Below, piece by piece: positions 27,360 through 39,063 of a stretch of DNA of 62,500 bases. Numbering within the stretch: position 1 is the first letter of the stretch; each line of letters begins with the position of its first letter. Source of the stretch: Bartonella melophagi K-2C (GTDB taxonomy: Bacteria; Pseudomonadota; Alphaproteobacteria; Rhizobiales; Rhizobiaceae); the NCBI RefSeq assembly GCF_000278255.1, contig NZ_JH725081.1, positions 432,368 to 494,867 of the forward strand. The letters run 5' to 3'. Both the position numbers and the translations under genes were made by a program. Below the pieces are notes generated by a model. That model was not told where the DNA came from and ran no database searches. It was given only the letters and a program-made list of their open reading frames with translations.

Positions 27360-28133
27360 AATAATCACCGTTTATAACGCATACTCATGATATGATACCC
27401 TTTTGGCATCATCACGTAGTTTCTCTCATCACCGCTAAAAAAACACCACGCTTCTCTCAAAGAGATAACACCATTCATCGCTAATGAGTAAGAAAAAAAA
27501 TAAATTTCTAACAGGGTGTCTTAGTTTTGTCAACTAAGCATTTGCTGTGAAATTAAGGAAAAAGGGAAGGGTATTGAGTGCATTGTTGAGCAAGGAAAGG
27601 TTGGTGTGGGGTGTAAAGGCAAAGAGAGCTTGGGGACAAGTGAGGGAGGAGAGCTTGAGTGTGTTGGTGGGAGCAGGTGGTGGTGGGGTGTTCTGGTAGG
27701 GAAGTTTGTGCTGGGTCAGTAAAGAGGGCGCGGGCTGTTTGTGTGTGGGAGATAAGTTGTGGGGGCTCTGTGTGGGGTTGGTGTGAGTGGGAGGGATATT
27801 GAAGGCGAGGGTGGAGAAGATATGGGCGTTGTGTAGGTGGGTGATGTGTGGGGGGAGAGGAGTACTTAAGGGCGTTGGTGGGAGCAGGTTGGCTGTATTG
27901 GTGCGGAAGAATGGTGTGTGGGAAGGGGGTGTTAAGGTGGTCAAGAGGCGAGAGGGTTTGTGGATGGGAAGTAGGAGAGACGTTGAATGCACGGTGTGCT
28001 GGGTAATGGGAGGGTATAGGTTAGAAGGTAAGGAGGAAGGGTTCGGGTAAAGAAGGGAATGCTTGGGAGGGGAAAGATATGGGGCGTGGGTGAAGGTGTA
28101 GGTAGGGGCTTTATGGGGGAGAAGGGGGGTAGA
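27360..28133. other. Long GT-rich spacer purK-rpmJ
   Basis: The first ~170 bases hold the rpmJ promoter region. 27540-28130 is G/T-rich with motifs such as GCGTTGGTGGGAGCAGG and GGCTGTATTGGTG that reappear, diverged, at 30085-30135, 31960 and 21560. Frames there are artefacts. Confidence 0.6.
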
Positions 28134-29246
28134 TTATGGAAAATGAGGAGAGGGAGTGGCTGGCCCTGTTAATTGGATGACATGACCCATCTTGCGTTCT
28201 GGTTGTACAGAGTTTTTACCATATAGATGGACTGATGTGCGTTCTTGTGTGAGAAAATGTTTGAAGTCATCCAAATTATGGCCAAGAAGATTGGTCATTT
28301 CACAATTACTGTGGCGGTATGTGCTACCTAAAGGAAGGCCACAAATGGCACGGATATGCTGTTCAAACTGTGAGGTTATGCATGCTTTTTGCGTCCAATG
28401 ACCAGAGTTGTGTACACGAGGGGCAAATTCATTCACAAGAAAACGGCCATCTGCTAAAATAAAAAATTCAATGCACAAGACACCAACATAATCAAGCGTG
28501 TGCATGACCATAGAGCTTACCTCTTGTGCGGCTTCTTGTATGGCATATGAAACTTTTGATGGAACAAATGTTTTATGAAGAATACCACTTTTGTGCTGAT
28601 TTTCAGGGCAGTCATAGACGGCAGAAGCTCCCTGGGGTGAGCGGGATGAGACGACTGAAATTTCCGATGAAAAGGGCACAATTTCTTCTAAAATCAAGGG
28701 CTGATAGTGAAGGGCACTTAAAGCTGAATCAATGGCCTGTTCACTGGGGTGATGAAGGACAACCTGGTTTTTGCCATCGTAACCAAAGCGCCTTGTTTTC
28801 AAAATGCCATGTCCACCCAATGCAGACAGCCCTGAAACTAAAGAAGCGCGATTATGGACTGTATACCATGAAGCTGTGAGAATGCCTTTTTCATTTAAAA
28901 AGGTTTTTTCAAGAACTCGGTCTTGTGCGATTTCCAAAGCTTTAGATGAGGGATAAAGGCGCTTTTCTTTCTCAATATAATGAGCTGTTTGGAGAGGAAG
29001 ATTTTCAAACTCATATGTGATAACATCACACATTTCAATTAAACGATCTAATGCTATCTCATCATCATAAGGCGCAATGATATGATGATTGGCTGTTTGT
29101 GCTGCTGGGCAATGTGCTTCAGGACAAAGAACAACTGTGCGGTAACCAAGTTCTGCTGCTGCCATCGTTAACATGCGAGCTAGTTGCCCGCCACCAATTA
29201 GGCCAATCATACTTCCCGGTTGTAAACTCTCAGGAGGATGGGGCAT
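28134..29246 (-). CDS. purK: N5-carboxyaminoimidazole ribonucleotide synthase PurK
   Basis: ATP-grasp enzyme making N5-CAIR from AIR in purine synthesis. N-terminal [20 protein letters not shown] binds substrate; [26 protein letters not shown] and the C-terminal [15 protein letters not shown] are family motifs. 370 residues. It overlaps the end of purE by 17 bases, so translation is probably coupled. Confidence 0.96.
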   Translation of the reverse strand: MPHPPESLQPGSMIGLIGGGQLARMLTMAAAELGYRTVVLCPEAHCPAAQTANHHIIAPYDDEIALDRLIEMCDVITYEFENLPLQTAHYIEKEKRLYPSSKALEIAQDRVLEKTFLNEKGILTASWYTVHNRASLVSGLSALGGHGILKTRRFGYDGKNQVVLHHPSEQAIDSALSALHYQPLILEEIVPFSSEISVVSSRSPQGASAVYDCPENQHKSGILHKTFVPSKVSYAIQEAAQEVSSMVMHTLDYVGVLCIEFFILADGRFLVNEFAPRVHNSGHWTQKACITSQFEQHIRAICGLPLGSTYRHSNCEMTNLLGHNLDDFKHFLTQERTSVHLYGKNSVQPERKMGHVIQLTGPATPSPHFP

Positions 29247-29745
29247 CTAAAACCTCATTCGTAGGGTATTCAGCAATATTTTCTGTTTGTTGTTTTCGCC
29301 ATTTTTCAAGACGCTTAGCAAGACTTTCATCATAAACAGCCATGACTGCTGCTGATAAAAGCGCTGCATTAATAGCACCTGCTTTGCCTATTGCCAATGT
29401 GCCAACTGGTATACCTGCAGGCATTTGCACTATGGAAAGTAAAGAATCTTGACCCGATAAGATGCGGGATTGCACGGGAACGCCAAAAACAGGCAATGGA
29501 GTTAAGGCTGCAAGCATGCCGGGAAGATGTGCTGCCCCCCCAGCACCTGCTATCAAAACTTTAAAGCCTGCTGCTTTTGCCCCTTTTGCAAAGTGATAGA
29601 GCCGATCAGGGGTACGATGGGCGGAAATGATCTGTGAGATATGAGAAATGCCAAGCTGTGTTAAAATATCCGCGCTATGGCGCATTGTTTGCCAATCTGA
29701 TTGGCTGCCCATTACAATCGCGACGTCAAATGCGTGTTTGGTCAT
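29230..29745 (-). CDS. purE: N5-CAIR mutase PurE
   Basis: Converts N5-CAIR to CAIR. Motifs: [17 protein letters not shown] (phosphate loop), [13 protein letters not shown] and [18 protein letters not shown], all standard. 171 residues. First gene of the purE-purK operon on the minus strand. Confidence 0.97.
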   Translation of the reverse strand: MTKHAFDVAIVMGSQSDWQTMRHSADILTQLGISHISQIISAHRTPDRLYHFAKGAKAAGFKVLIAGAGGAAHLPGMLAALTPLPVFGVPVQSRILSGQDSLLSIVQMPAGIPVGTLAIGKAGAINAALLSAAVMAVYDESLAKRLEKWRKQQTENIAEYPTNEVLDAPSS

Positions 29746-29860
29746 TCCACATCCTTTTTGTTGTCAGACTTTATGTGTTATCAAAGGGATCTACTTTCTT
29801 GCTTGCTTAAGAGATCCACTTTCTTGCTTTTTAAAAATTCACCATTCTAAAAGTTTTCCA

Positions 29861-29918
29861 TTTTTTTGCAAAGTTAATTTTTGCACAGTCAAAGTAATTT
29901 TTTGCAGAGTCGAATAAT
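29861..29918. repeat. Three-copy 20-base tandem repeat upstream of purE
   Basis: Units of the type TTTTTGCA(A/C/G)AGT(c/t)AA(AG)TAAT at 29861-29878, 29879-29898 and 29899-29918. They lie 115-170 bases before the purE start. Confidence 0.75.
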
Positions 29919-30578
29919 AAGCGTCAACAGTTTTTCTTTAATTGACTCATTTCAGGTCGTACTTTGCGGGAGGCAAATAGAGATAGTGGAATAAGGTTAT
30001 TAGGCGATGGGAGTGTGGGGGTGTTTTTGGGTGAGTTTAGGAGATGCATGGGAAGCAAGCGAGTGTTGATTTTGGAGTAAGTTGAGTGCGTTGGTGTAGA
30101 GGAATGCTGGGGAGAAGATGGGCTGTATTTGTAGAAGGGTATGAGTTGTAGGTGCTGTGTGGGATAGTGCGAGTGGAGGATGTTGGGGTGGTGAAAAGTA
30201 TGAGAGGAAGGGGTGTTGTAGGATTGGAAGGGGATGTTTGGGAGAAAGGTGCTGGGCGTTGAGTGTATGCTGGGAGGCTTTGGTTGGAGGGATGGGTTTG
30301 CAAGGGTGGATCTGAAGGGAGCGTGATGTGCAAAAAGGGGGATGTTGAAAAGAGGCGGGAGAGAGCAATGAAAGTAGGATTTTTAAATCGAAACTCTTAA
30401 TCAAAACAGGCAAGAAAACCCTAAATCAACCTTATTTTGATCATGATTGTTAATAAATGCAAAGGAAATTTCATTCTTTGTTAAATCCCTGTTCACAAAA
30501 CCGTAAAAATACGATATGAGTACTCTCCAATAATTTACGATGTATAAGCAATCAATAAATTTACATTAAATTTGCATT

Positions 30579-30618
30579 ATAAAGTCAGTAAAATAAAAAT
30601 AAAGTCAGTAGAATAAAA
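30579..30618. repeat. Two-copy 20-base tandem repeat before infA
   Basis: 30579-30598 and 30599-30618 (ATAAAGTCAGTAAAATAAAA) differ at one base. They end 36 bases before the infA ATG and lie in its leader or promoter. Confidence 0.85.
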
Positions 30619-30653
30619 TTCAATCAATTCATTATAAAGAAAGCCTTTTATTT

Positions 30654-30872
30654 ATGTCCAAAGAAGAAGTTTTGGAGTTTTCTGGTATTGTAACCGAGCT
30701 CTTGCCTAATGCAATGTTTCGCGTAAAACTGGAAAATGATCATGAAATTATTGCTCATACCGCTGGAAGAATGCGTAAAAACCGTATTCGTGTGTTGGCT
30801 GGTGATAAAATTATGGTTGAAATGACTCCTTATGATTTGACAAAAGGGCGTATTACATATCGCTATAAATAA
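30654..30872 (+). CDS. infA: Translation initiation factor IF-1
   Basis: 72 residues, S1-like OB fold: [40 protein letters not shown] and [18 protein letters not shown]. It binds the 30S A site. Maf and yacG follow on the same strand, a common alphaproteobacterial order. Confidence 0.98.
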   Translation: MSKEEVLEFSGIVTELLPNAMFRVKLENDHEIIAHTAGRMRKNRIRVLAGDKIMVEMTPYDLTKGRITYRYK

Positions 30873-31178
30873 AGGGATGCAAGGGCTACTTTCTCAAAAC
30901 TTTCCCAATTGCTTCAATAAAAGTTCATAAAGTTGTTCAAAAATGCAGAAACTTTAAAACGATTTGGTGCATGTGTTCAAAAAATTCCAAGTTGCAAGTT
31001 GTTTGTGGGGGAAAAGCAGGTCATAAGCAAAGTGGGAGTGTGGCATAAAGTATCACACATAAAGTTTGATGGTTGCCAAAAAAGTCTGGTGGCTCTAAAA
31101 GGCTCCTTTTGTAGGGGGAAGAGTGTTAAAGTAGAGTCAGGTGATGCGTTTTAACGCAATCTCAAAGGGGTTTTCGCT
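30873..31178. other. Spacer infA-maf
   Basis: Contains an open frame (30933-31154) with no family features, TTG-type start and no ribosome site; I take it as chance. Ribosome site for maf (CAAAGGGG) is near 31163. Confidence 0.5.
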
Positions 31179-31808
31179 ATGGAAATCGATTTGGTACTTG
31201 CTTCTGCTTCTCCGCGTCGTTTAGAACTTTTAGCACAAATTGGTGTTAATCCCAGCCGAGTTTATGCGGCTGTGATCGATGAAACGCCAAAACCAAAGGA
31301 GCATCCTGCTCATTTGGCTAAGCGCTTGGCATATGAAAAAGCACTCAAAGCTTATGAAAGCCTGTTATGTTCTGATCATGTTTGCGAACATGCTGTGTTG
31401 TCGAAAAAATGTCTGATTTTGGCTGCCGATACTGTTGTTGCTGTTGGACGTGTTATTCTTCCTAAACCCAGTGGAAAAGAGGAAGCTTATGAATATTTGA
31501 GCTTTCTGTCTGGGCGTTCTCACAATGTATATAGTGCTGTTTGTGTTGTGAACGAATGTGGGAGAAAAACTGTTCAATTGGTTAAAAGTTGTGTTCGTTT
31601 TCGATGTTTGCTCCCTTCAATGATTGAGGCTTATCTAGCTTGCCAGGAATGGGAAGGAAAAGCTGGTGGTTATGCTATTCAAGGCAAAGCTGGGGCTTTT
31701 GTTACCAATATTTCTGGTTCTTATTCCAATGTGGTTGGTTTGCCATTGGCTCAAACAATGGATCTCTTAACATCTTATCATTACCCAGTTCTCTCCAAGT
31801 GGGTTTAA
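31179..31808 (+). CDS. maf: Maf-family nucleoside triphosphate pyrophosphatase
   Basis: House-cleaning pyrophosphatase for modified or canonical NTPs. Family motifs LASASPRRLELLAQIGV at the start, AADTVVAVGRVILPKP in the middle and GGYAIQGKAGAF near the end. 209 residues. In the conserved infA-maf-yacG order. The C-terminal end is normal length. Confidence 0.95.
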   Translation: MEIDLVLASASPRRLELLAQIGVNPSRVYAAVIDETPKPKEHPAHLAKRLAYEKALKAYESLLCSDHVCEHAVLSKKCLILAADTVVAVGRVILPKPSGKEEAYEYLSFLSGRSHNVYSAVCVVNECGRKTVQLVKSCVRFRCLLPSMIEAYLACQEWEGKAGGYAIQGKAGAFVTNISGSYSNVVGLPLAQTMDLLTSYHYPVLSKWV

Positions 31809-32161
31809 AGTATACTTTGAAAATGAGAGGATAGATAGCACAAAAAGGAGGGCAGTAAGCGGGAGAGGGTATTGTGTGGTGAAGAAGAGTGCGCGTAAGA
31901 GGGTAAGTGATGTGCGGGAATAAAGGGGAGGTGTGCAAGTAAGGGAGGAACTGGAGGCAGCAGGGTTGTCTGCATTGGTGGAGGCAGGGTGTAAGAGGCT
32001 GGGGATGAGATTGTGGGGAGAGGTTGAGAGCTTGGGGGAGTGTTTGGAAGAGGAAGGGTGTGGGGAGGAGATGTGGATGAGAGGGGAGAGAATGAATTTG
32101 AGGGGTGAAAAAAAGGGAGATAGTGTATAAGGGGAAGGCAAATGCATAAAAAGGAGAGACG
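31809..32161. other. GT-rich spacer maf-yacG
   Basis: Purine-rich on the + strand (31850-32130), same class as other blocks; no gene. It separates two genes that overlap or abut in most relatives, so it looks inserted or expanded. Confidence 0.6.
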
Positions 32162-32341
32162 ATGCAGGAACAATCAACACCACGGCGTCCATCGCGCCCT
32201 TGTCCAGAATGCGGAAAAATGTCACAACAAAATTCTTATCCTTTCTGTTCCTCACGATGCCGAGCAATCGATTTAAATCGCTGGCTTTCAGGTGCTTATA
32301 TTTTACCACCACCACCGTACAATACAGATGAAGAAGAATAA
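32162..32341 (+). CDS. yacG: DNA gyrase inhibitor YacG
   Basis: 59 residues with the four-Cys zinc site: RPCPECGKM (CPxC) and [15 protein letters not shown] (CxxxC), followed by [10 protein letters not shown]. Members bind and inhibit GyrB. Ribosome site AAGGAGAGACG just before the ATG. Too short for many gene calls but unmistakable. Confidence 0.95.
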   Translation: MQEQSTPRRPSRPCPECGKMSQQNSYPFCSSRCRAIDLNRWLSGAYILPPPPYNTDEEE

Positions 32342-32859
32342 AGGATTGGTAAAAGTTACACTATTAGTGGAGTAGTATACATCACTATAGTGGAATAAGT
32401 GATGGGGATTGGAATAAAAATATTGATATCTATAGAGTAGCGTAAAAGTGGAATAGAGTGAAAATTGAGTAAAATAAAATAAAGTAGATTAAAAGAAATA
32501 TGGTGGAATAAAGAAGCATAGCGGAATAAAAGAAATGTAAAAAGTAAAAGAAAACTTGAGAAAAAGTGTGCTTCTTTTGCGCATCACTATGCTTTTAAAT
32601 AACGCTGTTTTTTATCTTTTTTTCGCTATACTTATTATTTACCACCTTTTTGCCATGATTAACACATTTCCCTCTTGCGATGATTATTGTGAAAACCCAT
32701 ATTTTAAAGTGTAACAATTTAGTTACAGTGTATTCATTCGTTACAGTGGAGTGATTGTTCATTGTGTCGTGTGAACAATTGGAGTGTGTTTTTGAGAAGG
32801 CTCTTTTAAGGTGGGGTCTTTAAGGATGGACGTGTAAGAGCGCAGGAGAAGGAACAACA
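32342..32859. other. AT-rich spacer yacG-clpB with GGAATA-type repeats
   Basis: 32350-32540 has many short variants of (T/C)GGAATA(A/G) in a loose tandem array. 32560-32860 is the clpB promoter region; AGGAGAAGG near 32842 is its ribosome site. No clear heat-shock promoter was identified by eye. Confidence 0.55.
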
Positions 32860-35442
32860 ATGAACGTGGATAAATATAGCGAACAGCTGCAAATGTTTCT
32901 ACAAACAGCACAAGGGAATGCTCTTGCTTCTGATCATCAGCAATTTATGCCTGAGCATTTGTTGCAAGCACTGTTAGAGGATAGTCAAGGTTTGGCTATT
33001 TCTTTGATCCAAAAAGCTGGGGGTAATTTGGCCGCGCTCAAAGATGCGCTTAAAGACGTGCTTGGTGCTTTGCCTAAAGTGCAGGGGGGAAATGGCCAGC
33101 TTTATATGTCGCAACCTTTGGCAAAAGTTTTAAAAATGGCTGAGGATTTAGCACAAAAAGCCGGTGATCAGTTTGTGACTGTAGAACGTGTGCTACAAGC
33201 GCTTGTTATGGAGAAAACGGTTAAAACTGCCGATATTTTATCAAATGCAGGGGTGACACCACAGGCTCTTAATCATGCGATTAATGCAATGCGAAAGGGA
33301 AAAACGGCAACAAGTGCACATGCTGAGAGTCAGTATGATGCTTTGGAAAAATATGCGCGCGATTTGACAAAAGATGCACGTGAAGGAAAGCTTGACCCTG
33401 TTATTGGTCGAGAGGAAGAAATTCGCCGGGCTATTCAGGTGTTATCACGTCGGACTAAGAATAATCCTGTTCTGATCGGAGAGCCTGGTGTTGGAAAAAC
33501 TGCAATTGTTGAAGGTTTGGCGCTGCGTATTGTTAATGGGGATGTCCCTGAAACCTTGCGCGATAAACATCTTTATGCGCTTGATATGGGGGCACTTATT
33601 GCGGGAGCAAAATATCGCGGTGAATTTGAAGAACGTTTAAAGGCCGTTTTAGCAGATGTGCAAGCTGAAAATGGGCAGATCATTTTGTTTATTGATGAAT
33701 TGCATAATCTTGTTGGCGCTGGAAAATCTGACGGACCTATGGATGCTTCCAATTTGCTTAAACCTGCTTTAGCCCGCGGTGAGCTCCACTGTATTGGGGC
33801 GACAACGCTTGAGGAATATCGCAAATATGTGGAAAAGGATGCTGCTTTAGCACGCCGCTTCCAGCCCGTTTTTGTATCTGAGCCTACACTTGATGATACG
33901 ATTTCTATTTTACGCGGGATTAAAGAAAAATACGAACAGCACCATAAAGTGCGTTTGGCTGATAGTGCTTTAATTGCTGCTGCACGCCTTTCAAACCGAT
34001 ATATTACCGATCGCTTTTTGCCTGATAAGGCGATTGACCTGATTGATGAGGCGGCGGCGCGATTGCGTATGCAGGTTGATTCCAAGCCAGAAGAGCTTGA
34101 TCATATTGATCGGCGAATTTTGCAGTTAAAGATTGAGCGAGAGGCTTTGAAAACGGAAGTTGACCCTACAGCAAAAGAGCGTTTGCAGACGGTACAAGCT
34201 GAGCTTGATACGTTGGAAAAACAGTCTTCTGAAATGACACGAACTTGGCAGGCTGAAAAACAAAAACTGGGACATGCCGCTGATTTGAAAAAAAGGCTTG
34301 AAGAGGCACGAAATGCTTTAGCCATCGCACAACGCAATGGGCAGTTTCAACAAGCTGGAGAATTAGCTTATAGTGTGATCCCTGATCTTGAAAAACAACT
34401 AAGCGCTGCTGAAAATGATGAGCAAGGCAACAATCTGATTGAAGAAATTGTGATGGCTGAACATGTGGCGCAAATCGTTTCACGTTGGACGGGGGTGCCT
34501 GTTGATCGGATGCTTGAGGCAGAACGTGAGCGGTTGTTGCGTATGGAAGATGAGATCAACCAACGTGTTGTGGGGCAGAAAGATGCTGTTCAGGCTGTGG
34601 CCCGTGCTGTGCGCCGTGCCCGTGCTGGATTGCAAGATCCCAACCGGCCTATTGGGTCTTTCATGTTTTTGGGACCAACCGGTGTTGGAAAAACCGAATT
34701 AACAAAGGCTCTTGCGGCTTTTTTATTCCAAGATTCTAATGCAATGCTGCGTATTGATATGTCTGAGTATATGGAAAAACATGCCGGTGCACGGCTAATT
34801 GGTGCACCCCCCGGATATGTCGGATATGAAGAAGGCGGTGTGCTGACAGAAGCTGTAAGACGCAGGCCCTATCAGGTTATTCTTTTTGACGAAATTGAAA
34901 AAGCACATCCTGATATTTTTAATCTCTTGTTACAAGTGCTTGATGAAGGGCGTTTAACCGATAGCCAAGGGCACACAGTTGATTTTCGTAATACTTTGCT
35001 CATTATGACTTCTAATCTTGGGGCTGATATTTTAACGGCTCTACCTGAAGGACAAACAACCGATGCGGCTAGAGATGATGTGATGCGTATTGTTAAAGCG
35101 GCATTCCGCCCAGAATTTTTGAACCGAGTTGATGAGATTATTCTCTTTGAGCGATTGCAACGTAAAGATATGGAAGCGATTGTTGATATTCAGATCAAAT
35201 ATTTGCAAAATTTGCTTGATGAGCGCAAAATTACAGTGCAGATCGAACAAGAAGCGAAAGAATTCTTAGCTAATAAAGGGTATGACCCGCTTTATGGAGC
35301 GCGGCCTTTAAAGCGCATTATCCAAAAGGAAATTCAAGATCCTTTGGCTGAAGATATTTTGCTTGGAGCTATCCACGATGAAACAACAGTTGCTATTACA
35401 AAAACTGGTGATCGTTTGACTTTTGCTCCCATTACGGGTTAG
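32860..35442 (+). CDS. clpB: Chaperone ClpB
   Basis: Hexameric AAA+ disaggregase working with DnaK. N-terminal Clp domain, NBD1 Walker [16 protein letters not shown] (near residue 207) and Walker [17 protein letters not shown], a coiled-coil M domain (about 405-520, [18 protein letters not shown]), NBD2 Walker [16 protein letters not shown] (near 605), [15 protein letters not shown], and C-terminal [14 protein letters not shown]. Length 860 is normal. Upstream of the GTA capsid cluster. Confidence 0.98.
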   Translation: MNVDKYSEQLQMFLQTAQGNALASDHQQFMPEHLLQALLEDSQGLAISLIQKAGGNLAALKDALKDVLGALPKVQGGNGQLYMSQPLAKVLKMAEDLAQKAGDQFVTVERVLQALVMEKTVKTADILSNAGVTPQALNHAINAMRKGKTATSAHAESQYDALEKYARDLTKDAREGKLDPVIGREEEIRRAIQVLSRRTKNNPVLIGEPGVGKTAIVEGLALRIVNGDVPETLRDKHLYALDMGALIAGAKYRGEFEERLKAVLADVQAENGQIILFIDELHNLVGAGKSDGPMDASNLLKPALARGELHCIGATTLEEYRKYVEKDAALARRFQPVFVSEPTLDDTISILRGIKEKYEQHHKVRLADSALIAAARLSNRYITDRFLPDKAIDLIDEAAARLRMQVDSKPEELDHIDRRILQLKIEREALKTEVDPTAKERLQTVQAELDTLEKQSSEMTRTWQAEKQKLGHAADLKKRLEEARNALAIAQRNGQFQQAGELAYSVIPDLEKQLSAAENDEQGNNLIEEIVMAEHVAQIVSRWTGVPVDRMLEAERERLLRMEDEINQRVVGQKDAVQAVARAVRRARAGLQDPNRPIGSFMFLGPTGVGKTELTKALAAFLFQDSNAMLRIDMSEYMEKHAGARLIGAPPGYVGYEEGGVLTEAVRRRPYQVILFDEIEKAHPDIFNLLLQVLDEGRLTDSQGHTVDFRNTLLIMTSNLGADILTALPEGQTTDAARDDVMRIVKAAFRPEFLNRVDEIILFERLQRKDMEAIVDIQIKYLQNLLDERKITVQIEQEAKEFLANKGYDPLYGARPLKRIIQKEIQDPLAEDILLGAIHDETTVAITKTGDRLTFAPITG

Positions 35443-36592
35443 CTCACAAGTGCTTAGAATCAAAAGAGAAAAAGTTAATAAGAGTTGACAAGGTGAACGT
35501 AAACTGATATTATTATAGCATAATCACAATTGTATCTTTCATCCATAAATGTTTGAAAATAGATTTTCGTGGGGAGGGTCTCTGCCATGTTATCTGCCGC
35601 GCAGGGGTGTTGTGTAGTGTGATTGTGGTGGTGGGGATTTTATGACAAATGTCGGTGAAATGTTGATAATGTAAGAGTTATCGAGAGTATGGAAACTATC
35701 GGCGACGTAGGGGTGTTGACGATATGAGGGGACACGGTAGGTTTTATGCCTTTCTTGTGAAAAGGGGCTGAGGTGTGAATTGTGAGGGGGAAGTTGCTTG
35801 CAATTGCTTGTTACTTTGGTGAAGTTTTTTAAGTAAGAGCTTTTTTGAAATAAGTTAAGAGCTTTTTGAAGGTGTTTGGGGCACAGACGGGCCAAAGAGG
35901 TTTTTGTGGCTTATGTCTGGGGTTTATGCCTTGTGTTTTGTGCGTGGTGTGTTTAGAGCTTTTCTCGCTTATTTCAGATTTATCGTGTTTTTGTAGTTTG
36001 CGTGTCATTTTTTGATTAGGTTTTGCACTTTTCTTGTTATTTGAGTGAGATTTTTACTCACGATTTTATGTGTAATTGAGATTACGATTTTCTCAAGTTT
36101 TCCTGTGATAGGTTGATAGTTTTATAGTCTGGTGGGAGTGCTATTTGCTTGTCATTTGAGTGTATCTTCTGTGGGTTTATGGGGGAGATTATTGTCGTGG
36201 TGGGGTTAGTGAGGAGGAGTGACTGGAGTGGTTGTACAGGTCTTTGGGCGTAAGATGCCTTGAGAGGGGAGATTTTTTACCTTTTCATGCGTGGTTATTT
36301 CTTTGTGGGGAAATTGTATTGTTATTAGTGGGGCGTGTTGTTGATACGATGTGTTTGGCAACGTAAAATGAGAGGGGCTTTTTTGTTGTTGGGTGGTGCC
36401 CATTCTTTATTGTGGGAAGTCCTTATTGTTAGAGGTTATGGAGTTCTTCTTGTTTGGAAACATTAGAACGCTTACTGATTGTTGGTATTGGATTTCGAGC
36501 TTTTTTACATAAAATAGGTGAATGAGTGGCTTGTGTTAGAGTTTATGAGGGGCTGCGATAAATTTGTTTATAGTCGATAAAGGAATGTTAAT
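35443..36592. other. 1.15-kb spacer between clpB and the GTA cluster
   Basis: No gene supported on either strand. The + strand is G/T-rich from 35560. A leader or promoter for the terminase operon must lie at the right end; I see no strong sigma70 box. The spacing suggests decayed phage or host DNA. Confidence 0.5.
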
Positions 36593-36922
36593 GTGACGAA
36601 CGAACAGTCTGTGCCTGTGCGTGGAAGAGGGCGGCCTAAAGGCTCATTGAATAAAAACACAAAATTGCTCAAAGATGCTCTTTTGGCGGCTGCTACGCAA
36701 GCAGGCGATCACTATGGTCGTGATGGCTTGGTGTCTTATCTTGAATATCATGCGATTAATAATCCGGTGTCTTTTTTCTCGCTTTTAGCAAAGGTTTTGC
36801 CTTTGCAAGTAAGTGGGGAAGGAGGGAGTGATGTTAAAACAGTGTCGCGTGTTGAAATTGTGCCGGTAGCTCCTAAAGCTGCAATAATGGATGATCGTAA
36901 GACATCTGTTTTCGATGTATGA
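36593..36922 (+). CDS. Phage/GTA terminase small-subunit-like protein
   Basis: 109 residues. Starts with RGRGRPKGSLNKNTKLLKDA, an AT-hook/DUF5681-like basic motif seen in small terminases, followed by helices (HYGRDGLVSYLEYHAINNPV). GTG start. It precedes the large terminase gene on the same strand. In a GTA the small subunit is expected to have lost strict pac recognition; cannot be judged here. Confidence 0.75.
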   Translation: MTNEQSVPVRGRGRPKGSLNKNTKLLKDALLAAATQAGDHYGRDGLVSYLEYHAINNPVSFFSLLAKVLPLQVSGEGGSDVKTVSRVEIVPVAPKAAIMDDRKTSVFDV

Positions 36923-37315
36923 CATTCTAAAATTTTTGCTCTGTTGGTTGTGGGTATTTTTGTTAGCTGTGGGGTTGTGTTCAGTTTCTCGTGCATTTTA
37001 ACACTGAGTTCTATTTTTTAAGTTTATGTGAAGCTCTTGTTCGATGGTGGAGCAGTGATTTTTCGGTGCAGACAGTTTGGCTGTAGGGGTGAGAGGTTTT
37101 AATGAAGAGGGCTCGTGTGGCGGGGGGAAGTTTTGTGTAGTTGGTGAGGGGTTGTGTGTGGTTGGAGGATCACCTGCAGTAAAAAGTGGCTGTATGCATA
37201 GTGGGGAAGACCACGTGGCGAGGAGGGCTGGGCTCTCATGAGGGGATGGGATGGTACTGTGCTTGATCTGCTGTAGGGTTGGCTTATTCTCATGATGTTA
37301 TAATGATATCTCGTA
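36923..37315. other. Spacer small-large terminase, GT-rich
   Basis: About 390 bases, G/T-rich after 37020, no gene. Such a gap between small and large terminase is unusual for a compact phage. Confidence 0.5.
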
Positions 37316-38641
37316 ATGACGACTGTTCAAATTGCTCTTATTCCGAAATTGATTTCTGTTTTTTCTGGTCAGGCTGATGTGCGTGCTGCTTGGGGAGGAC
37401 GTGGATCTGGTAAAACACGCTCTTTTGCCCTGATGTCGGCTGTGATTGGATATCGACATGGAAAGGCAGGGGAGAGAGGCATTATTTTATGTGCAAGACA
37501 GTTCCAAAATTCGCTGAATGAAAGTTCGCTAGAAGAAATTAAACGCGCTATTGAATCTTACAGTTTCTTGAGAGACTATTATGAGATTGGTGATAAATAC
37601 GTTAGATCAAAAGATGGACGTATTGTTTATGCATTTGCTGGTTTAGATCGCAATATTGCAAGCATTAAATCAATGGGACGCATTCTGCTTTGTTGGGTTG
37701 ATGAGGCTGAACCTGTTACTGAGGCTGCTTGGCAAACATTGATTCCAACTTTGCGGGAAGAAGGGGAAAATTGGCATTGTGAATTATGGGTGACGTGGAA
37801 CCCTTTACGCGAGAATGCCCCTGTTGAAAAGCGATTTCGTGCTGTGAAGGACTCTTATATCAAGGGGGCTGAAATCAATTGGAGGGATAATCCTCAATTT
37901 CCTGATAGGCTCAATCGTGCCAGGGAAGCTGATTTCACGCAAAGGCCTGAGCAGTACAATCATATTTGGGAAGGAGAATATTTACAGGCTGTGCAAGGGG
38001 CATATTATCAAAAATTATTACTTGAGGCTGAGCAGGAAGGACGCATTACTCATGTGCCGCGTGACCCGCTCATTCAGATCAAGATTTTTTGGGATATTGG
38101 TGGAACGGGAGCAAAGGCTGATGCGACGGCTTTATGGGTTGCACAATTTATTGGACGGGAAATCCGTGTGCTCGATTATTATGAAGCACAAGGACAGCCT
38201 TTATCCGAGCATATTGGATGGGTGTGCCAAAGGGGATATGACAAAGCTTTAATGGTTTTGCCTCATGATGGAGCGACAAAAGATCGTGTTTGTAATGTTA
38301 GTTTTGAAAGTGCTCTCCAACATGCTGGTTTTCAGACCAAAATTATTCCCAACCAAGGAGTGGGCGCTGTCAAAATGCGTATTGAAGCTGTGAGGCGTTT
38401 ATTTCCAGCTATATGGTTTAATCGTGATACAACGACAGCAGGACGAAAGGCGCTTGCGTGGTACCATGAAAAGCGCGACGAACAGCGTAATATTGGTTTG
38501 GGAGCTGAACATGATTGGGCAAGCCATGGGGCTGATAGTTTTGGGTTGATGTGTGTTGCTTATGAACAGCCCAATATTCAGCCGCGAAAAAATGTTTATT
38601 GTTCTTCTCAAAGTTCTTCAACTTCGTGGATGGCTTTTTGA
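37316..38641 (+). CDS. Terminase large subunit
   Basis: 441 residues. ATPase: Walker A GGRGSGKTRSF near residue 28-38, Walker B LLCWVDEAEPVTEAAW with catalytic Glu near 125-131, and LWVTWNPLRENA (coupling motif). Nuclease domain: FWDIGGTGAKADATALWVAQ with acidic residues, LPHDGATKD and EHDWASHGADSF. PBSX/P22-type. It pumps DNA into capsids. Start ATG, no strong ribosome site. Confidence 0.95.
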   Translation: MTTVQIALIPKLISVFSGQADVRAAWGGRGSGKTRSFALMSAVIGYRHGKAGERGIILCARQFQNSLNESSLEEIKRAIESYSFLRDYYEIGDKYVRSKDGRIVYAFAGLDRNIASIKSMGRILLCWVDEAEPVTEAAWQTLIPTLREEGENWHCELWVTWNPLRENAPVEKRFRAVKDSYIKGAEINWRDNPQFPDRLNRAREADFTQRPEQYNHIWEGEYLQAVQGAYYQKLLLEAEQEGRITHVPRDPLIQIKIFWDIGGTGAKADATALWVAQFIGREIRVLDYYEAQGQPLSEHIGWVCQRGYDKALMVLPHDGATKDRVCNVSFESALQHAGFQTKIIPNQGVGAVKMRIEAVRRLFPAIWFNRDTTTAGRKALAWYHEKRDEQRNIGLGAEHDWASHGADSFGLMCVAYEQPNIQPRKNVYCSSQSSSTSWMAF

Positions 38642-39063
38642 GCGCATAGATACTTTGAAATGTCATGGGTGATTTGTGGGGTTTCATGGGGGGTTGAGGC
38701 GTATGAGGGATGAAAGCTTGTGAGAGGGATGAGAATGGCTGTGAGGGGGAAGGTTTGTGAGGGGGAAACCATGAAGGCGGTTTGAGCTCGTGGGAAATTG
38801 GGGCTGGGAGAAGGATTGAGACCAGAAAAAGAATTTAGGTTATGAGAGGAATTGAGGATATGAGGGGTCGTGGGTGTATTGGGTGGGTTTTTAAGCTTAT
38901 AGGTGTTTTAAAGCACATGGGTGTTTTGAACGATATGAGGGGAGTGAAGACCACGAAGGAGAAAAACCGTGAAGACGAGGATTGAGTTTGTGAGGGGGTA
39001 AGGTTTGTGCGGGGTTTTGCACATTGTAAGTGAATTTACCATTGTGGATGGGTTTTTAACATT
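38642..39063. other. Spacer terminase-portal, G/T-rich
   Basis: No gene. Contains short repeated phrases such as GTGAGGGGG(A/T)AAGGTTTGTG (about 38732 and 38988) and G(G/A)TGTTTT(A/G)AA (about 38900). Confidence 0.5.

Larger units (their letters stand above)
29746..30653. other. Divergent spacer purE-infA with tandem repeats and GT block
   Basis: Near purE are short tandem repeats (29783-29831, a ~24-base unit around ACTTTCTTGCTT, two copies; 29861-29918, a 20-base unit, three copies). 30000-30360 is a G/T-rich block. The last 200 bases are AT-rich and hold the infA promoter region plus a two-copy repeat. No gene. Confidence 0.6.

Noticed and set aside
30933-31154. 73-residue frame between infA and maf
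   Set aside because: No ribosome site or known family; likely chance.
35590-35895. 101-residue minus-strand frame
   Set aside because: Composition artefact, no neighbours on that strand.
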